The translations under genes and the position numbers were made by a program. Positions 36,988 through 45,302 of a stretch of DNA of 64,000 nt are shown here, in pieces. Within the stretch, counting starts at the first letter, position 1; the number at the start of each line of letters is the position of its first letter. Source of the stretch: Acidobacteriota bacterium (GTDB lineage: Bacteria; Acidobacteriota; Blastocatellia; Pyrinomonadales; Pyrinomonadaceae); assembly GCA_003223935.1 (NCBI GenBank), contig QHXQ01000021.1, positions 1 to 64,000 on the forward strand. The letters run 5' to 3'. The notes beneath the pieces are model-generated. The model had not been told where the DNA came from. It saw only the letters and a program-made list of their open reading frames with translations, and did no database searches.

Positions 36988-37449
36988 ATGTCAACTGAAG
37001 AGAAGGTATTGCTGACGAACCGCGCGGCGTTCCACGAGTATTACATCGAGGACAAGTACGAAGCGGGCATCGCGCTGATGGGCACGGAGGTCAAGAGCGT
37101 GCGCGCGGGGCAAGTGCAGTTGAAGGACTCTTACGTGGCGGTGCGCGATGGCGAAGCGTGGTTGTTCAATGCGCACATTTCGCCGTATGCTTACGGCAAC
37201 CGAGAGAATCACGATCCTGTGCGCACACGCAAGTTGCTCTTGCATCGGCGTGAGATCGAGCGACTTGAAGAAGCCGCGACCTTGAAGGGCATGACGCTCG
37301 TCGTCACGCGCGTCTATCTCAAACGCGGACGGATCAAGTTGGAAGTGGGCGTGGCGCGCGGCAAGAAGCTGTACGACAAACGCGAGACAGAGATGCGGCG
37401 CACGGTCGAGCGCGAGACGCGCGCCCAATTGAAAGAACGGAATCGTTAA
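36988..37449 (+). CDS. smpB: SmpB: tmRNA-binding protein
   Basis: A 153-residue SmpB. It has NRAAFHEYYIEDKYEAGIALMGTEVKSVR, SPYAYGN, and the C-terminal basic helix with KKLYDKRE. It partners tmRNA to rescue stalled ribosomes. The ssrA gene is not visible in this window: I looked in the longer gaps and found no fitting acceptor/T-arm pair. Length and motifs are normal for the family. Confidence 0.96.
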   Translation: MSTEEKVLLTNRAAFHEYYIEDKYEAGIALMGTEVKSVRAGQVQLKDSYVAVRDGEAWLFNAHISPYAYGNRENHDPVRTRKLLLHRREIERLEEAATLKGMTLVVTRVYLKRGRIKLEVGVARGKKLYDKRETEMRRTVERETRAQLKERNR

Positions 37450-37480
37450 TCGAAAATAAGATCACAGGAGAGAATTGCAG

Positions 37481-39019
37481 ATGGAGATTCAGACGAGCAC
37501 CGAAAATTTTAAGGACGCGGATGTGCAAGCATTGGCCGTCGCCGTGTTCAAGGATGAGAAGGCGGACGCTGGTGTGTTGCAGGAACTCGACGCGGCCACT
37601 GGCGGCCTCGTCAAGTCGGTGATTGAATCGGGCGAGTTGAAAGGCAAAGAGGGCGAGACCCTGTACGTGCATCTCGGCGCGGGCGGCGGCTTAAAAGCGC
37701 AACGCCTCTTGCTCGTCGGCGCGGGCGAGCGCGACGCTTACAAACTCGCGCAACTCGCACAGACGGCAGGCACGGCGGCGCGGGCTTTGCGCGCGCGTAA
37801 CGTGAAGTCGGTCGGCCTGATCTTGCGGGCGACAAATGGCGATGATGAGCGTGCGGCATCGGCGGCGGTCGAGGGCGCTCTGATGGGCCTGTTTGAGCCG
37901 GACAAGTATCGGACGATTGAGAAAGAGGAACGACAGATCGAGCGGCTGCTCTTAATCGCACCGAACGCGGATGACGCAGCGCTCAAACGCGGCGCGGAGC
38001 GCGGGCACATCACGGGCGAGTCAGTCAACTTCACGCGCGACTTGGCGAACGAGCCGGGCGCGTACATGACGCCGACGATCATGGCCGAGCGGGCGCGCGA
38101 GATCGCAGAGCAGTTTGGATTGGAGTTTCATGTCTTGGAGCGCGAGCAGATGGAGCAAGAGGGCATGGGCGCGCTCTTGAGTGTCGCGCGCGGTTCGGAC
38201 GAACCGCCGAAGTTGATCGTGTTGAAGTACACGCCTGAAGGTGCAGGCCAAGAAGAGAACGCGCCGGCTGGCGACGGCAAAGGTGAACTGCTCACATTCG
38301 TCGGCAAGGGCATTACGTTCGACACGGGTGGCATCTCGATCAAGCCGAGCGAGAATATGGAGTTGATGAAGTACGACATGACGGGCGGTGCAACCGTGAT
38401 GGGCGTCATGCGTGCCGTCGCACAACTCAAGCCGCCGATCCCTATTCTCGGCGTCGTACCTTCGACCGAGAATATGCCGTCGGGCAAGGCGACCAAACCG
38501 GGCGATGTCGTGCGCGCGATGAACGGCAAGACCATCGAGGTCATCAACACGGACGCAGAGGGGCGGCTGATTCTGGCCGATGCCGTCTGTTATGCGAAAA
38601 AACTTGGCGCGACCCGCGTGGTGGACATGGCCACTCTGACAGGTGCGGTCTCAATCGCGCTCGGCGATGTCAACGTCGCGATCCTCGGTACGGATCAAAC
38701 GTTGATTGATGAGGTGATCGCGGCGGGGCGCGACGTGGGCGAGAAGTTCTGGCAGTTGCCGCTCGACAAAGAGTACACGCGGCAGATCAAGTCGGACATT
38801 GCAGACATCAAGAACGTGGGCGGGCGTAAGGCGGGTACAATTACGGCCGCTGCGTTCATCAAAGAGTTTGCCGATGGTCTCTCTTGGGCGCACCTAGATA
38901 TCGCGGGCACGGCTTGGGGCGATGAAGCGAAACCTTTCCGGGCGAAAGGGCCGACGGGCATCGCTGTCCGCACGTTGCTCCGCTTGATCGAGCGCACGGT
39001 CGCGTCAGCCGCGAAGTAA
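37481..39019 (+). CDS. pepA: leucyl aminopeptidase PepA (M17)
   Basis: A 512-residue M17 aminopeptidase. Metal and active-site residues are in VGKGITFDTGGISIKPS (Lys and Asp ligands), MKYDMTGGA and NTDAEGRLILAD, with the AKKLGATRVVDMATLTGA block after. It removes N-terminal residues in the cytosol and works as a hexamer with two metal ions per subunit. ATG at 37481 has AGGAG at ten bases; a TTG six bases earlier is less likely. Confidence 0.95.
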   Translation: MEIQTSTENFKDADVQALAVAVFKDEKADAGVLQELDAATGGLVKSVIESGELKGKEGETLYVHLGAGGGLKAQRLLLVGAGERDAYKLAQLAQTAGTAARALRARNVKSVGLILRATNGDDERAASAAVEGALMGLFEPDKYRTIEKEERQIERLLLIAPNADDAALKRGAERGHITGESVNFTRDLANEPGAYMTPTIMAERAREIAEQFGLEFHVLEREQMEQEGMGALLSVARGSDEPPKLIVLKYTPEGAGQEENAPAGDGKGELLTFVGKGITFDTGGISIKPSENMELMKYDMTGGATVMGVMRAVAQLKPPIPILGVVPSTENMPSGKATKPGDVVRAMNGKTIEVINTDAEGRLILADAVCYAKKLGATRVVDMATLTGAVSIALGDVNVAILGTDQTLIDEVIAAGRDVGEKFWQLPLDKEYTRQIKSDIADIKNVGGRKAGTITAAAFIKEFADGLSWAHLDIAGTAWGDEAKPFRAKGPTGIAVRTLLRLIERTVASAAK

Positions 39020-39129
39020 CGTCAATCAATAGACCGCAATGACGGTTTAAGCGTCGGGCGCGAGGAGCATGCTCCTCGTGCCCTTTGTGCTGCTCGCTTG
39101 CCCGATGCACTAAACGTGAGCGGCTGATG

Positions 39130-39169
39130 TGTCCACTGTTGTGGACGCGAGTGTGCACAACAGTGGACA
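39130..39169. repeat. 14-bp inverted repeat (TGTCCACTGTTGTG arms)
   Basis: Perfect arms at 39130-39143 and 39156-39169 with a 12-nt loop, about 110 bp after pepA, followed by GTTAACGG. It may be a terminator without a good T run, or another member of the dispersed hairpins. Confidence 0.65.
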
Positions 39170-39194
39170 GTTAACGGGTCAGCTATCAAAATGT

Positions 39195-39223
39195 TTGACA
39201 TTTTATGCAAGAAATCTTGCAAT
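39195..39223 (+). promoter_or_regulatory. candidate sigma-70 promoter before the RNA-like region
   Basis: A perfect -35 TTGACA (39195-39200) is followed after 17 bp by TGCAAT (39218-39223), four of six to TATAAT. It would start a transcript near 39230 that runs into the folded region at 39281-39363 and on to the DnaJ-like gene. Confidence 0.4.
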
Positions 39224-39280
39224 TATCGCGCGCCCTGCGTTATTGTCGTGCTGGCACATACGTTGCTAGTTCGTTGAGCA

Positions 39281-39363
39281 AGCCAAAGGGCACGGACATA
39301 GTCAAAAAATGTCCTTGCCCCGCCTCGACGGCCGTTCGAGGTTGAAGCGCCGTCCCTTTGGCT
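39281..39363. ncRNA. possible structured RNA with a three-way junction
   Basis: A closing stem of ten perfect pairs (39281-39290 with 39354-39363) encloses two hairpins: six pairs at 39294-39299 with 39309-39314, and six perfect pairs at 39323-39328 with 39336-39341. It lies in a 500-bp gap with no convincing gene. Orientation is unsettled: a good -35 lies upstream on the + strand, while on the minus strand a short frame of about 47 codons crosses the same bases. I cannot name an RNA family. Confidence 0.35.
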
Positions 39364-39525
39364 CGCCTCACCGCCCTCATCATCACCTGCGCTTCCTAAC
39401 TCAAACAAGACTAATCGAATGAAAAATGATATAGTGCCGCTTACGGGTTGACCCTTCCTGCCCGGAACGCATCTGACTTGATGCGCTCCATCGCTGGCTC
39501 GACGGCGCGCTAGGGTGTTTACGCA

Positions 39526-40341
39526 GTGCTCAACTACTACAAAATTTTAGGCGTCAAACGGAACGCTTCTGCGTCCGAAGTCAAATCGGCTTACCGTAAG
39601 CTGGCCCGCCAGCGTCATCCAGACGTGAATGGCGGCTCGGAGCAGGCAGCGCGCGAATTTGATCTGATCGCGCGTGCCTATCGCGTCTTGAGTGATCCGC
39701 AGGAGCGCGCCTACCATGACTATCAACTCACACGCAGCATAAGCGGCTTTTCGCGCCACGACTCTGTGCTCAACTCGGACAACCCGCACGCGCGCCGGAT
39801 ACGGCAAGTCGCGGTGCAGGCGCGCATGAACCGGATCGTGGACGGGCTGATCGAAGCCGAGCGGCGCGAGACCTTCGCCATGCAACAAGCCGTCTTCACC
39901 GTGGTCTCGCTCTTCCTCTCAACCTTCTTCGTCGCTATATTCAAGCCGCGTCTGTGGGACAGCATGAATCTACCTGCGCGCGCGGTGCTGGTCGTGCTGT
40001 TCCTGATGGGCTTGTGGCAACTTTTCACGCGCCTGCGCGCGGGCTATGAGCGTTACACCTATCAACCGAAATCAATCCACGACTCGATCATGCGCGAGGA
40101 AGAGAAGTCGGACAAACCTTTCACGCGCTTCGCCGCTTCGACCTTTCTCGTCGTCGGCTACATGCTCAGCCTCGCCGCCGGCCTCTTCGTCGGTAGCAGC
40201 ATGTACGCCTTCATGTACGACCTCGTGAGCGCCGTGCCGTTTCTTTTCGCCCCGCAGGTGCGCCCTGAACTCATATTCTACCCGCCCATCGCCGTGCTCA
40301 TCGTGGACACCCTGCACACGATTGCGGTGAAGATCGACTAA
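39526..40341 (+). CDS. J-domain (DnaJ-like) membrane protein
   Basis: A 271-residue protein. Residues 1-67 form a J domain ([24 protein letters not shown], then HPD, then [16 protein letters not shown]), so it should stimulate an Hsp70 ATPase. There is no Gly/Phe or zinc region. The rest has two pairs of hydrophobic segments (about 118-165 and 200-260), so the J domain is held at the membrane. The GTG at 39526 is the start; no ATG precedes the J domain. It probably recruits DnaK to a membrane task not apparent here. Confidence 0.9.
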   Translation: MLNYYKILGVKRNASASEVKSAYRKLARQRHPDVNGGSEQAAREFDLIARAYRVLSDPQERAYHDYQLTRSISGFSRHDSVLNSDNPHARRIRQVAVQARMNRIVDGLIEAERRETFAMQQAVFTVVSLFLSTFFVAIFKPRLWDSMNLPARAVLVVLFLMGLWQLFTRLRAGYERYTYQPKSIHDSIMREEEKSDKPFTRFAASTFLVVGYMLSLAAGLFVGSSMYAFMYDLVSAVPFLFAPQVRPELIFYPPIAVLIVDTLHTIAVKID

Positions 40342-40801
40342 CCAACTACGATCCCCGCAACGCTCCCGACAAGAGAAAGCAGACGCGCAAAGTTTGCGTG
40401 AACGTCGCGCGGCGAACTTCGTCTTGCCAGCCTCCTTGCGTCTCGTGTATATTGCGCCGCAGGCGACCTGCGAACGGTCGCGCGAAAACTTTCAACAGGA
40501 CATAACGAGCACACCAAGAGCGCACCGGCGCGACCGGAAGCGATTGCAGTCTCGTCGTATTCAGATTCGCTTGCTGTGCGTCTGTTGTGTGAGCGCGTAA
40601 ACGAAATCGCGCTGACCTTGTTGGTCAGCGGAGTTTTGACCCAATAGACTGAAGGTGCGAACCCCTAAAATTTTCGCGCGCATCCTTGCGCTGCAAACAA
40701 ACAGCCGACGGCCCGGCGCACGCCGCCAAACTCCCCCGTGAGTTGACCGCCACACGCGCGTTTCAGGCCGTCCGCCCGTCGCCGACACGGAGGTTACCGA
40801 G
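40342..40801 (+). other. 460-bp gap with a promoter and long leader
   Basis: The only strong signals are the promoter at 40424-40453 and an 8-bp perfect stem (40610-40617 with 40623-40630) followed by GAGTTTT, about 170 bases into the transcript. That could be an attenuator or a leader fold. The short open frames on both strands resemble no protein I know. Confidence 0.5.
40424..40453 (+). promoter_or_regulatory. strong sigma-70 promoter
   Basis: TTGCCA (40424-40429), an 18-bp spacer and TATATT (40448-40453): five of six matches in each box. Transcription would start near 40460 and give a leader of about 340 bases before the 40802 gene. Confidence 0.65.
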
Positions 40802-41068
40802 ATGGCCAAGCGAATCACCGAACGCCAACGCCTCGCATTCAAACTCGAATCACTGACCGACGCCGAAGTTAAAGAGGTGCTCGACTACATCTCGATCATG
40901 GAGTCCATGCGCCGCGCCAATGCGCCGATGGGGCTGTGGGAAGATGAGTTGGTCGCGCTGCTCGCCGACGCGCAGGAGAACAAGCGCGCGCGGCAAGCCT
41001 TTGAATGGGAGTCTGTGCGCCGCCGCGCCGAACGCCGCGCCGCCGCCACGCTTCCGCCGCACGCATGA
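40802..41068 (+). CDS. small conserved-type protein of unknown function
   Basis: An 88-residue charged helical protein: KRITERQRLAFKLESLTDAEVKEVLDYISIMESM, then a short loop with PMGLWEDELVALL, then an Arg/Ala-rich helix. It has no membrane segment or Cys. GGAGGT lies 8 bases before the ATG. Its stop overlaps the next ATG (ATGA), so it is co-translated with the HEAT-repeat protein. The LTDAEVKEVLDYI segment resembles short regulatory or antitoxin-like proteins, but no family can be asserted. Confidence 0.75.
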   Translation: MAKRITERQRLAFKLESLTDAEVKEVLDYISIMESMRRANAPMGLWEDELVALLADAQENKRARQAFEWESVRRRAERRAAATLPPHA

Positions 41069-41973
41069 GGCGCATCTACGTTCAGCAATCTATGCACACG
41101 CGCACAAAGGCGCGCGCGTGTCGCTGCGCTTTCGGCCGCCGCGCGTTCGCGCTCGGCGCGCTCGCGCTGCTTGCGAGCATCTCAACGTTCGTCCTGTTGC
41201 CTTTTCACTCCGCTGCGCAGACCGCGCTCACGCCGCTACAACGAGAGATCGAAAAACAACGCGCGCGCTTAGCTTCCGCCGATGTTGAAGGTCGCCGCGA
41301 TGCAGTCATGCGCCTCGCCGCGATGCGCCGACCTGACGCCTCGCGCGCCGTCGCGCCTGCGCTCAACGATCCTGCGCCCATCGTTCGCGCCACAGCCGCG
41401 CACGCTGTTCTATCTCTGCCCGCAGACGATGCTGCTGCGCTGCTCATCCCTCTGCTCGCCGACCGCCAAGAGTTTGTCCGCCGCGAAACGGCTTACGCTT
41501 TAGGCGAGACGCGCAGCCGCAAGGCCGTTGATGCTTTGACGACCACGCTTGCGCGCGACAAAGAGGCGGGCGGGCGTGGTGCCGCGGCCGTCGCGCTCGG
41601 CCAGATCGGCGACGAACACGCGGTGCCAGCGCTCGCCGACACGCTCGGCCGGCGCGTCGCTGGCACAGGCATCTTCAGTCGCATCACGCGCGGCCAGACG
41701 GCAGAGAACGAATTCGTCCGGCTCGCCGCCGCTGTCGCGCTCGGCCAGATCGGCAGTCGTGCAGGCGTACCCGCGCTCATCGCGACGCTCACAGACGAAC
41801 GCGCGGGCGACGACGTGCGCCGCGAAGCCGCACGCGCGCTCGGTCTCATCGGCGACCCTGCGGCTGCGCCCGCCCTCCGCTCCGTTCTCACCGCGCGTGA
41901 TCCATTCCTGTCACGCATCGCCTTCGAGGTCTTGCGCAAACTTGAACCGACGAGCGCCATGCGCCCGTCTTAA
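41065..41973 (+). CDS. exported HEAT-repeat protein
   Basis: A 302-residue protein. A basic start and hydrophobic stretch (about 28-50, FALGALALLASISTFVLL) act as a signal peptide or anchor. The rest is built of HEAT/PBS-lyase-type repeats of about 31 residues: DPAPIVRATAAHAVLSL, RQEFVRRETAYALGE, GGRGAAAVALGQIGD, NEFVRLAAAVALGQIG and GDDVRREAARALGLIGDPAA. Such repeats form a curved scaffold for protein contacts. ATG at 41065 overlaps the previous stop. A perfect terminator follows. Confidence 0.85.
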   Translation: MRRIYVQQSMHTRTKARACRCAFGRRAFALGALALLASISTFVLLPFHSAAQTALTPLQREIEKQRARLASADVEGRRDAVMRLAAMRRPDASRAVAPALNDPAPIVRATAAHAVLSLPADDAAALLIPLLADRQEFVRRETAYALGETRSRKAVDALTTTLARDKEAGGRGAAAVALGQIGDEHAVPALADTLGRRVAGTGIFSRITRGQTAENEFVRLAAAVALGQIGSRAGVPALIATLTDERAGDDVRREAARALGLIGDPAAAPALRSVLTARDPFLSRIAFEVLRKLEPTSAMRPS

Positions 41974-41992
41974 TCAACCGCTCACAAAACGA

Positions 41993-42028
41993 TTGAGCCG
42001 GAGTTGAGATAAATCAACTCCGGCTCAA
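41993..42028. terminator. bidirectional terminator
   Basis: Perfect 15-bp stem (41993-42007 with 42014-42028), GATAAA loop, then ACTGTTTT. It lies between the convergent HEAT-repeat and AAA+ genes. Confidence 0.88.
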
Positions 42029-42052
42029 ACTGTTTTCGCATTGATAGCGCGT

Positions 42053-43261
42053 TTAGCTTTCAGTCTTATCACTGCGCCCTTGCCCTTTGCGCGCGACCTT
42101 CGTCTGTGGGATCGGCAGCCCGACGCCGCCCGATTTGGCTTCAACCTCTTCGGTCGCCGGCTCAGCCTCGCCCGGCTCAGAGATCAGCGCGCCGCCCGAA
42201 CGCTTCGAGAAGATAAGCTTGCGCTTCTCGTCGCTCAAGTCAACGTACACGAGGTCGCCTAAGCCGACCTGCTCGGTCGCTACGAGGTTCGACAACGGAT
42301 AGACGAGAAAACGCTCAATCGAACGCTTCAAATGGCGCGCGCCGTACTTGAAGTCTATGCCCTCTTCCAAGAGCATCGTCTTCGCTGTATCGGAACACTG
42401 GAAGACGAACTTCGTGCCCGCCGAACGCATGATGCGCTCTTGCACAGCCGCTAGTTCTAGATCGAGAATCTGCCGCAGGTGATGCTCCTTCAAAGAGCGG
42501 AACACAACCACCTTGTCTATGCGGTTCATAAACTCTGGCGAGAACTTACGCCGCGCCGCTTCGACCGCCGTGCGGTAAATTTTATGATCAACCTCTGTGT
42601 CGTTCGGGTTCTTCGCGCCCTTGCCCGGCGCGAAGCCGATGCCGCCAGAGATCAACTCAGACATCTCGCGCGCGCCGAGGTTCGAGGTCATGATGACCAT
42701 CGTTTTTGAAAAATCAACGCGGCGATTGTCGCCCAAGGTCAACGTCGCTTTGTCGAGAATGCCGAGCAATAACTGCCATAGAGAATCGGACGCCTTCTCG
42801 ATCTCATCAAAGAGGACGAGCGAGAGTTTGATCTCTTCGGTGTGATAGCGGTCGAGATTCTCCTGCGTCAGCATCGGGCTGGTCTCGCGGTGGCCCAAAT
42901 AGCCCGGAGGCGAACCGATCAGCTTCGCGATCTCGTGCGAATGTTGAAACTCCGCACAGTCAATCTTGATGATCGCGTTCGGGTCGCCGAACAGAACTTC
43001 GGCCGCCGCCTCGACAACGCGCGTCTTACCTGAGCCAGTCGGCCCTAAGAAGAGCATCGTGCCGACGGGCCGGTTGAGCGGGTTCATGCCGGCGAGAAAA
43101 ATTTGATATAGCCCGGACATGCGGCGCACCGCACGCTCCTGCCCGACGATCCGCGCTCCCAGTTTCTCCTCGAACTCCTGCGCGCGCGGGCTTTTCTGAT
43201 CGGGGTCAAGAAAGACCGTCTCGGTATTGGTTCTTTTTTGCTTCTCCATCGCTGCAATCAT
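42053..43261 (-). CDS. single-domain ClpC/ClpB-type AAA+ unfoldase
   Basis: A 402-residue ATPase equal to one ClpA/B/C D2 module. It shows Walker A GPTGSGKT, pore loop GSPPGYLGHRE, Walker B VLFDEIEKAS, sensor 1 MTSNLGAREM, the arginine finger in PEFMNRID, and sensor 2 GARHLKR. At the place where ClpA/ClpC carry their ClpP-docking loop it reads GGIGFAPG. It has no ClpX zinc domain and no N-domain repeats; the N-terminus is about 45 charged residues, and a Glu/Gly/Lys tail ends the protein. ATG at 43261 follows GAGGAGG at 6 bases. Confidence 0.88.
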   Translation of the reverse strand: MIAAMEKQKRTNTETVFLDPDQKSPRAQEFEEKLGARIVGQERAVRRMSGLYQIFLAGMNPLNRPVGTMLFLGPTGSGKTRVVEAAAEVLFGDPNAIIKIDCAEFQHSHEIAKLIGSPPGYLGHRETSPMLTQENLDRYHTEEIKLSLVLFDEIEKASDSLWQLLLGILDKATLTLGDNRRVDFSKTMVIMTSNLGAREMSELISGGIGFAPGKGAKNPNDTEVDHKIYRTAVEAARRKFSPEFMNRIDKVVVFRSLKEHHLRQILDLELAAVQERIMRSAGTKFVFQCSDTAKTMLLEEGIDFKYGARHLKRSIERFLVYPLSNLVATEQVGLGDLVYVDLSDEKRKLIFSKRSGGALISEPGEAEPATEEVEAKSGGVGLPIPQTKVARKGQGRSDKTES

Positions 43262-43823
43262 GACCGTCCTCCTCACCTGAAGCGTCTTTGGCCGGTCGCA
43301 AATGATCTTACGACGGGGCCCCGGTGTACGGTTCAAATGAACCCCTTGACGCTGCACCTGACGGCGGCGACTTCAACCTCGGTCGCCGCACATTTGCTCC
43401 ATGCAAAGAACGATCCGCAAATGTCATTGATGCGGGACGGGCGACGCCGGTTGGCTTCAAAGCGTTGCCCGCGTTCGTGACGTGCGCAAGCGGAGACACT
43501 ATATAAACGATAACACGCCATCTGTCACCACAAAATATGCGATTGAGCGCAAAAAATATTCTGGGCGGATTGCCGCGCCGCGCAGGCGCGCTGACAATTC
43601 GCGGCAGCTTGCGACTGACATTCGCCGTCGCTTTCCAAAATTTTGGATGCCAGGGCGCGTGGGGCTGACGCAAAAGACACGTCCGTTTTACCAAAACGTT
43701 GAAGCTTTTCGCCGCACTACGCACGCGCTATTTCGTTGCCTGCATGCGGCGGAAAATTTGAGCGCGCCGTTACTCTACGACGCGCTCTTGGCGAGGGTCT
43801 GAACCGTTGCTTAGAGCCTGCGC
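43262..43823. other. 560-bp gap upstream of the AAA+ gene
   Basis: It contains the minus-strand promoter at 43500-43528 and then a leader of about 230 bases. The frame of 106 codons at 43482-43802 on the + strand has no ribosome site and no family features. No CIRCE-type heat-shock operator was found. The rest is unexplained. Confidence 0.5.
43500..43528 (-). promoter_or_regulatory. strong sigma-70 promoter of the AAA+ gene
   Basis: On the minus strand GTGACA (43528-43523), a 17-bp spacer and TATATA (43505-43500): five of six matches in each box. Transcription would start near 43493, about 230 bases before the ATG. Confidence 0.65.
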
Positions 43824-45143
43824 TCAGTCGTAATACTCAAGCCCCAAGTGCGTGATCAAATCTTCGCCGCGTAGATGGCGCAGGGTGTTTTTGAGCTTCA
43901 TTAGTTGGATGAAGATGTCGTGCTCTGGGTAGAGACCCGGCGCGGTCATCGGCGACTTGAAGTAGAAGGAGAGCCACTCTTGCACGCCGCGCATCCCTGT
44001 CCGTTGCGCCAGATCGAGAAAGAGCGCGAGATCGAGCACGATGGGCGCAGCGAGGATGGAATCGCGGCAGAGGAAGTCGATCTTGATCTGCATCGGATAG
44101 CCGAGCCAGCCGAAGATGTCTATGTTATCCCAGCCCTCTTTGTTGTCGCCGCGCGGCGGATAGTAGTTGATGCGGACGACGTGCGAGAAGTCTTTGTAGA
44201 GTTCGGGATAGACTTCGGGTTGCAGGATGTACTCCAAGACCGAGAGTTTCGATTCCTCTTTGGTCTTGAACGAATCGGGATCATCCAAGACTTCGCCGTC
44301 GCGGTTGCCGAGAATGTTGGTCGAGTACCAGCCGTGCAAGCCCAACATGCGCGACTTCAAACCGGGCGCGATGATCGTCTTCATCAAGGTCTGCCCGGTC
44401 TTGAAATCCTTACCGCAGACGGGCAAGCCCTGCTGATTCGCCAAGTCCATCAGCACGGGAATGTCCACCGTCAAATTCGGCGCGCCGTTGGCGAAGGGCA
44501 CGCCGGATTTCAAAGCGGCGTAGGCATAGACCATTGAGGGCGCAATCGCCTTGTGGTTGTCGCGCATCGCTTGCTCGAACGACTTGAGCGTCTTATGCAC
44601 GGCGTGCTGCTTCATGAAGACTTCGGTCGAGGCAGCCCAGATCATGACGAGCCGCGCGCACTTGTTCTTGCGCTTGAACTCCGCGATGTCTGCGATCAAC
44701 TGCTCAGCCAACTCAAACTTGTTCGCGCCCTCTTTGACGTTCGTGCCGTTCAGACGCTTGACGTAACTTTGATCAAAGACGGCCTGCATCGGCTTGATCT
44801 TCTGCAAAGGCGTGCGCAGTTGCGCGAGCAGTTCTTTTTCGAGCACGCCCGCGTGCATCGCCGCCTCGTAGGCTGAGTCGGGGAAAATGTCCCACGCGCC
44901 GAAGACGAGATCGTTCAAGTTCGCGAGCGGCACGAAATCTTTGATCGCGGGCACGCGATTGTCCGTCCGCCTGCCGAGCCGGATCGCGCCCATCTGCGTG
45001 AGGCTGCCGATTGGCTCAGCCAAACCCTGTTTGATCGCTTCGACGCCCGCGATGAACGTCGTGCTCACTGCGCCCAAGCCGGCGAGCAACACACCCAGCT
45101 TGCCTTTAGCCGGTGCGATCTCTGCGCCCTTTGCTACCGTCAT
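43824..45143 (-). CDS. ino1: myo-inositol-1-phosphate synthase
   Basis: A 439-residue inositol-3-phosphate synthase. It has the NAD-binding GLGAVSTT, the D(I/V)FPDSAYEAA region, NGAPNLTVDIP, GKDFKTGQTLMKT with the catalytic lysines, and STNILGNRDG with NYYPPRGDNK. It turns glucose-6-phosphate into inositol phosphate. In bacteria this supports inositol lipids or compatible solutes; which applies here is not shown. It is transcribed alone, with a repeat hairpin before it. Confidence 0.95.
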   Translation of the reverse strand: MTVAKGAEIAPAKGKLGVLLAGLGAVSTTFIAGVEAIKQGLAEPIGSLTQMGAIRLGRRTDNRVPAIKDFVPLANLNDLVFGAWDIFPDSAYEAAMHAGVLEKELLAQLRTPLQKIKPMQAVFDQSYVKRLNGTNVKEGANKFELAEQLIADIAEFKRKNKCARLVMIWAASTEVFMKQHAVHKTLKSFEQAMRDNHKAIAPSMVYAYAALKSGVPFANGAPNLTVDIPVLMDLANQQGLPVCGKDFKTGQTLMKTIIAPGLKSRMLGLHGWYSTNILGNRDGEVLDDPDSFKTKEESKLSVLEYILQPEVYPELYKDFSHVVRINYYPPRGDNKEGWDNIDIFGWLGYPMQIKIDFLCRDSILAAPIVLDLALFLDLAQRTGMRGVQEWLSFYFKSPMTAPGLYPEHDIFIQLMKLKNTLRHLRGEDLITHLGLEYYD

Positions 45144-45247
45144 AAGTCCGAGTCCTCCATAAAAAAGTTGTCATCAGCATAAGCCTTGAGCGCATGCCGC
45201 GTCGCGTCAAATCTTGCGCAACATGCGCGATGGCTTGCTCAAATGCA

Positions 45248-45302
45248 GAGGTCAGAGATCAGTTATAAAACGGTCCTTACTGGCTCTAGCCTCTGACCTC
45301 TA
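45248..45302. repeat. inverted heptad repeat, AGGTCAG type
   Basis: Left arm 45248-45266 (AGGTCAG AGATCAG), right arm 45280-45302 inverse, with CAGTTATAAAAC at the border. The stop codon and last four codons of the AraC-type gene lie inside the right arm. Confidence 0.7.

Noticed and set aside
43482-43802. Plus-strand frame of 106 codons
   Set aside because: No ribosome site, odd composition, and it overlaps the minus-strand promoter and leader of the AAA+ gene.
36988-43823. tmRNA gene near smpB
   Set aside because: I examined the gaps at 39020-39525, 40342-40801 and 43262-43823 and found no acceptor stem with T arm or tag-like frame.
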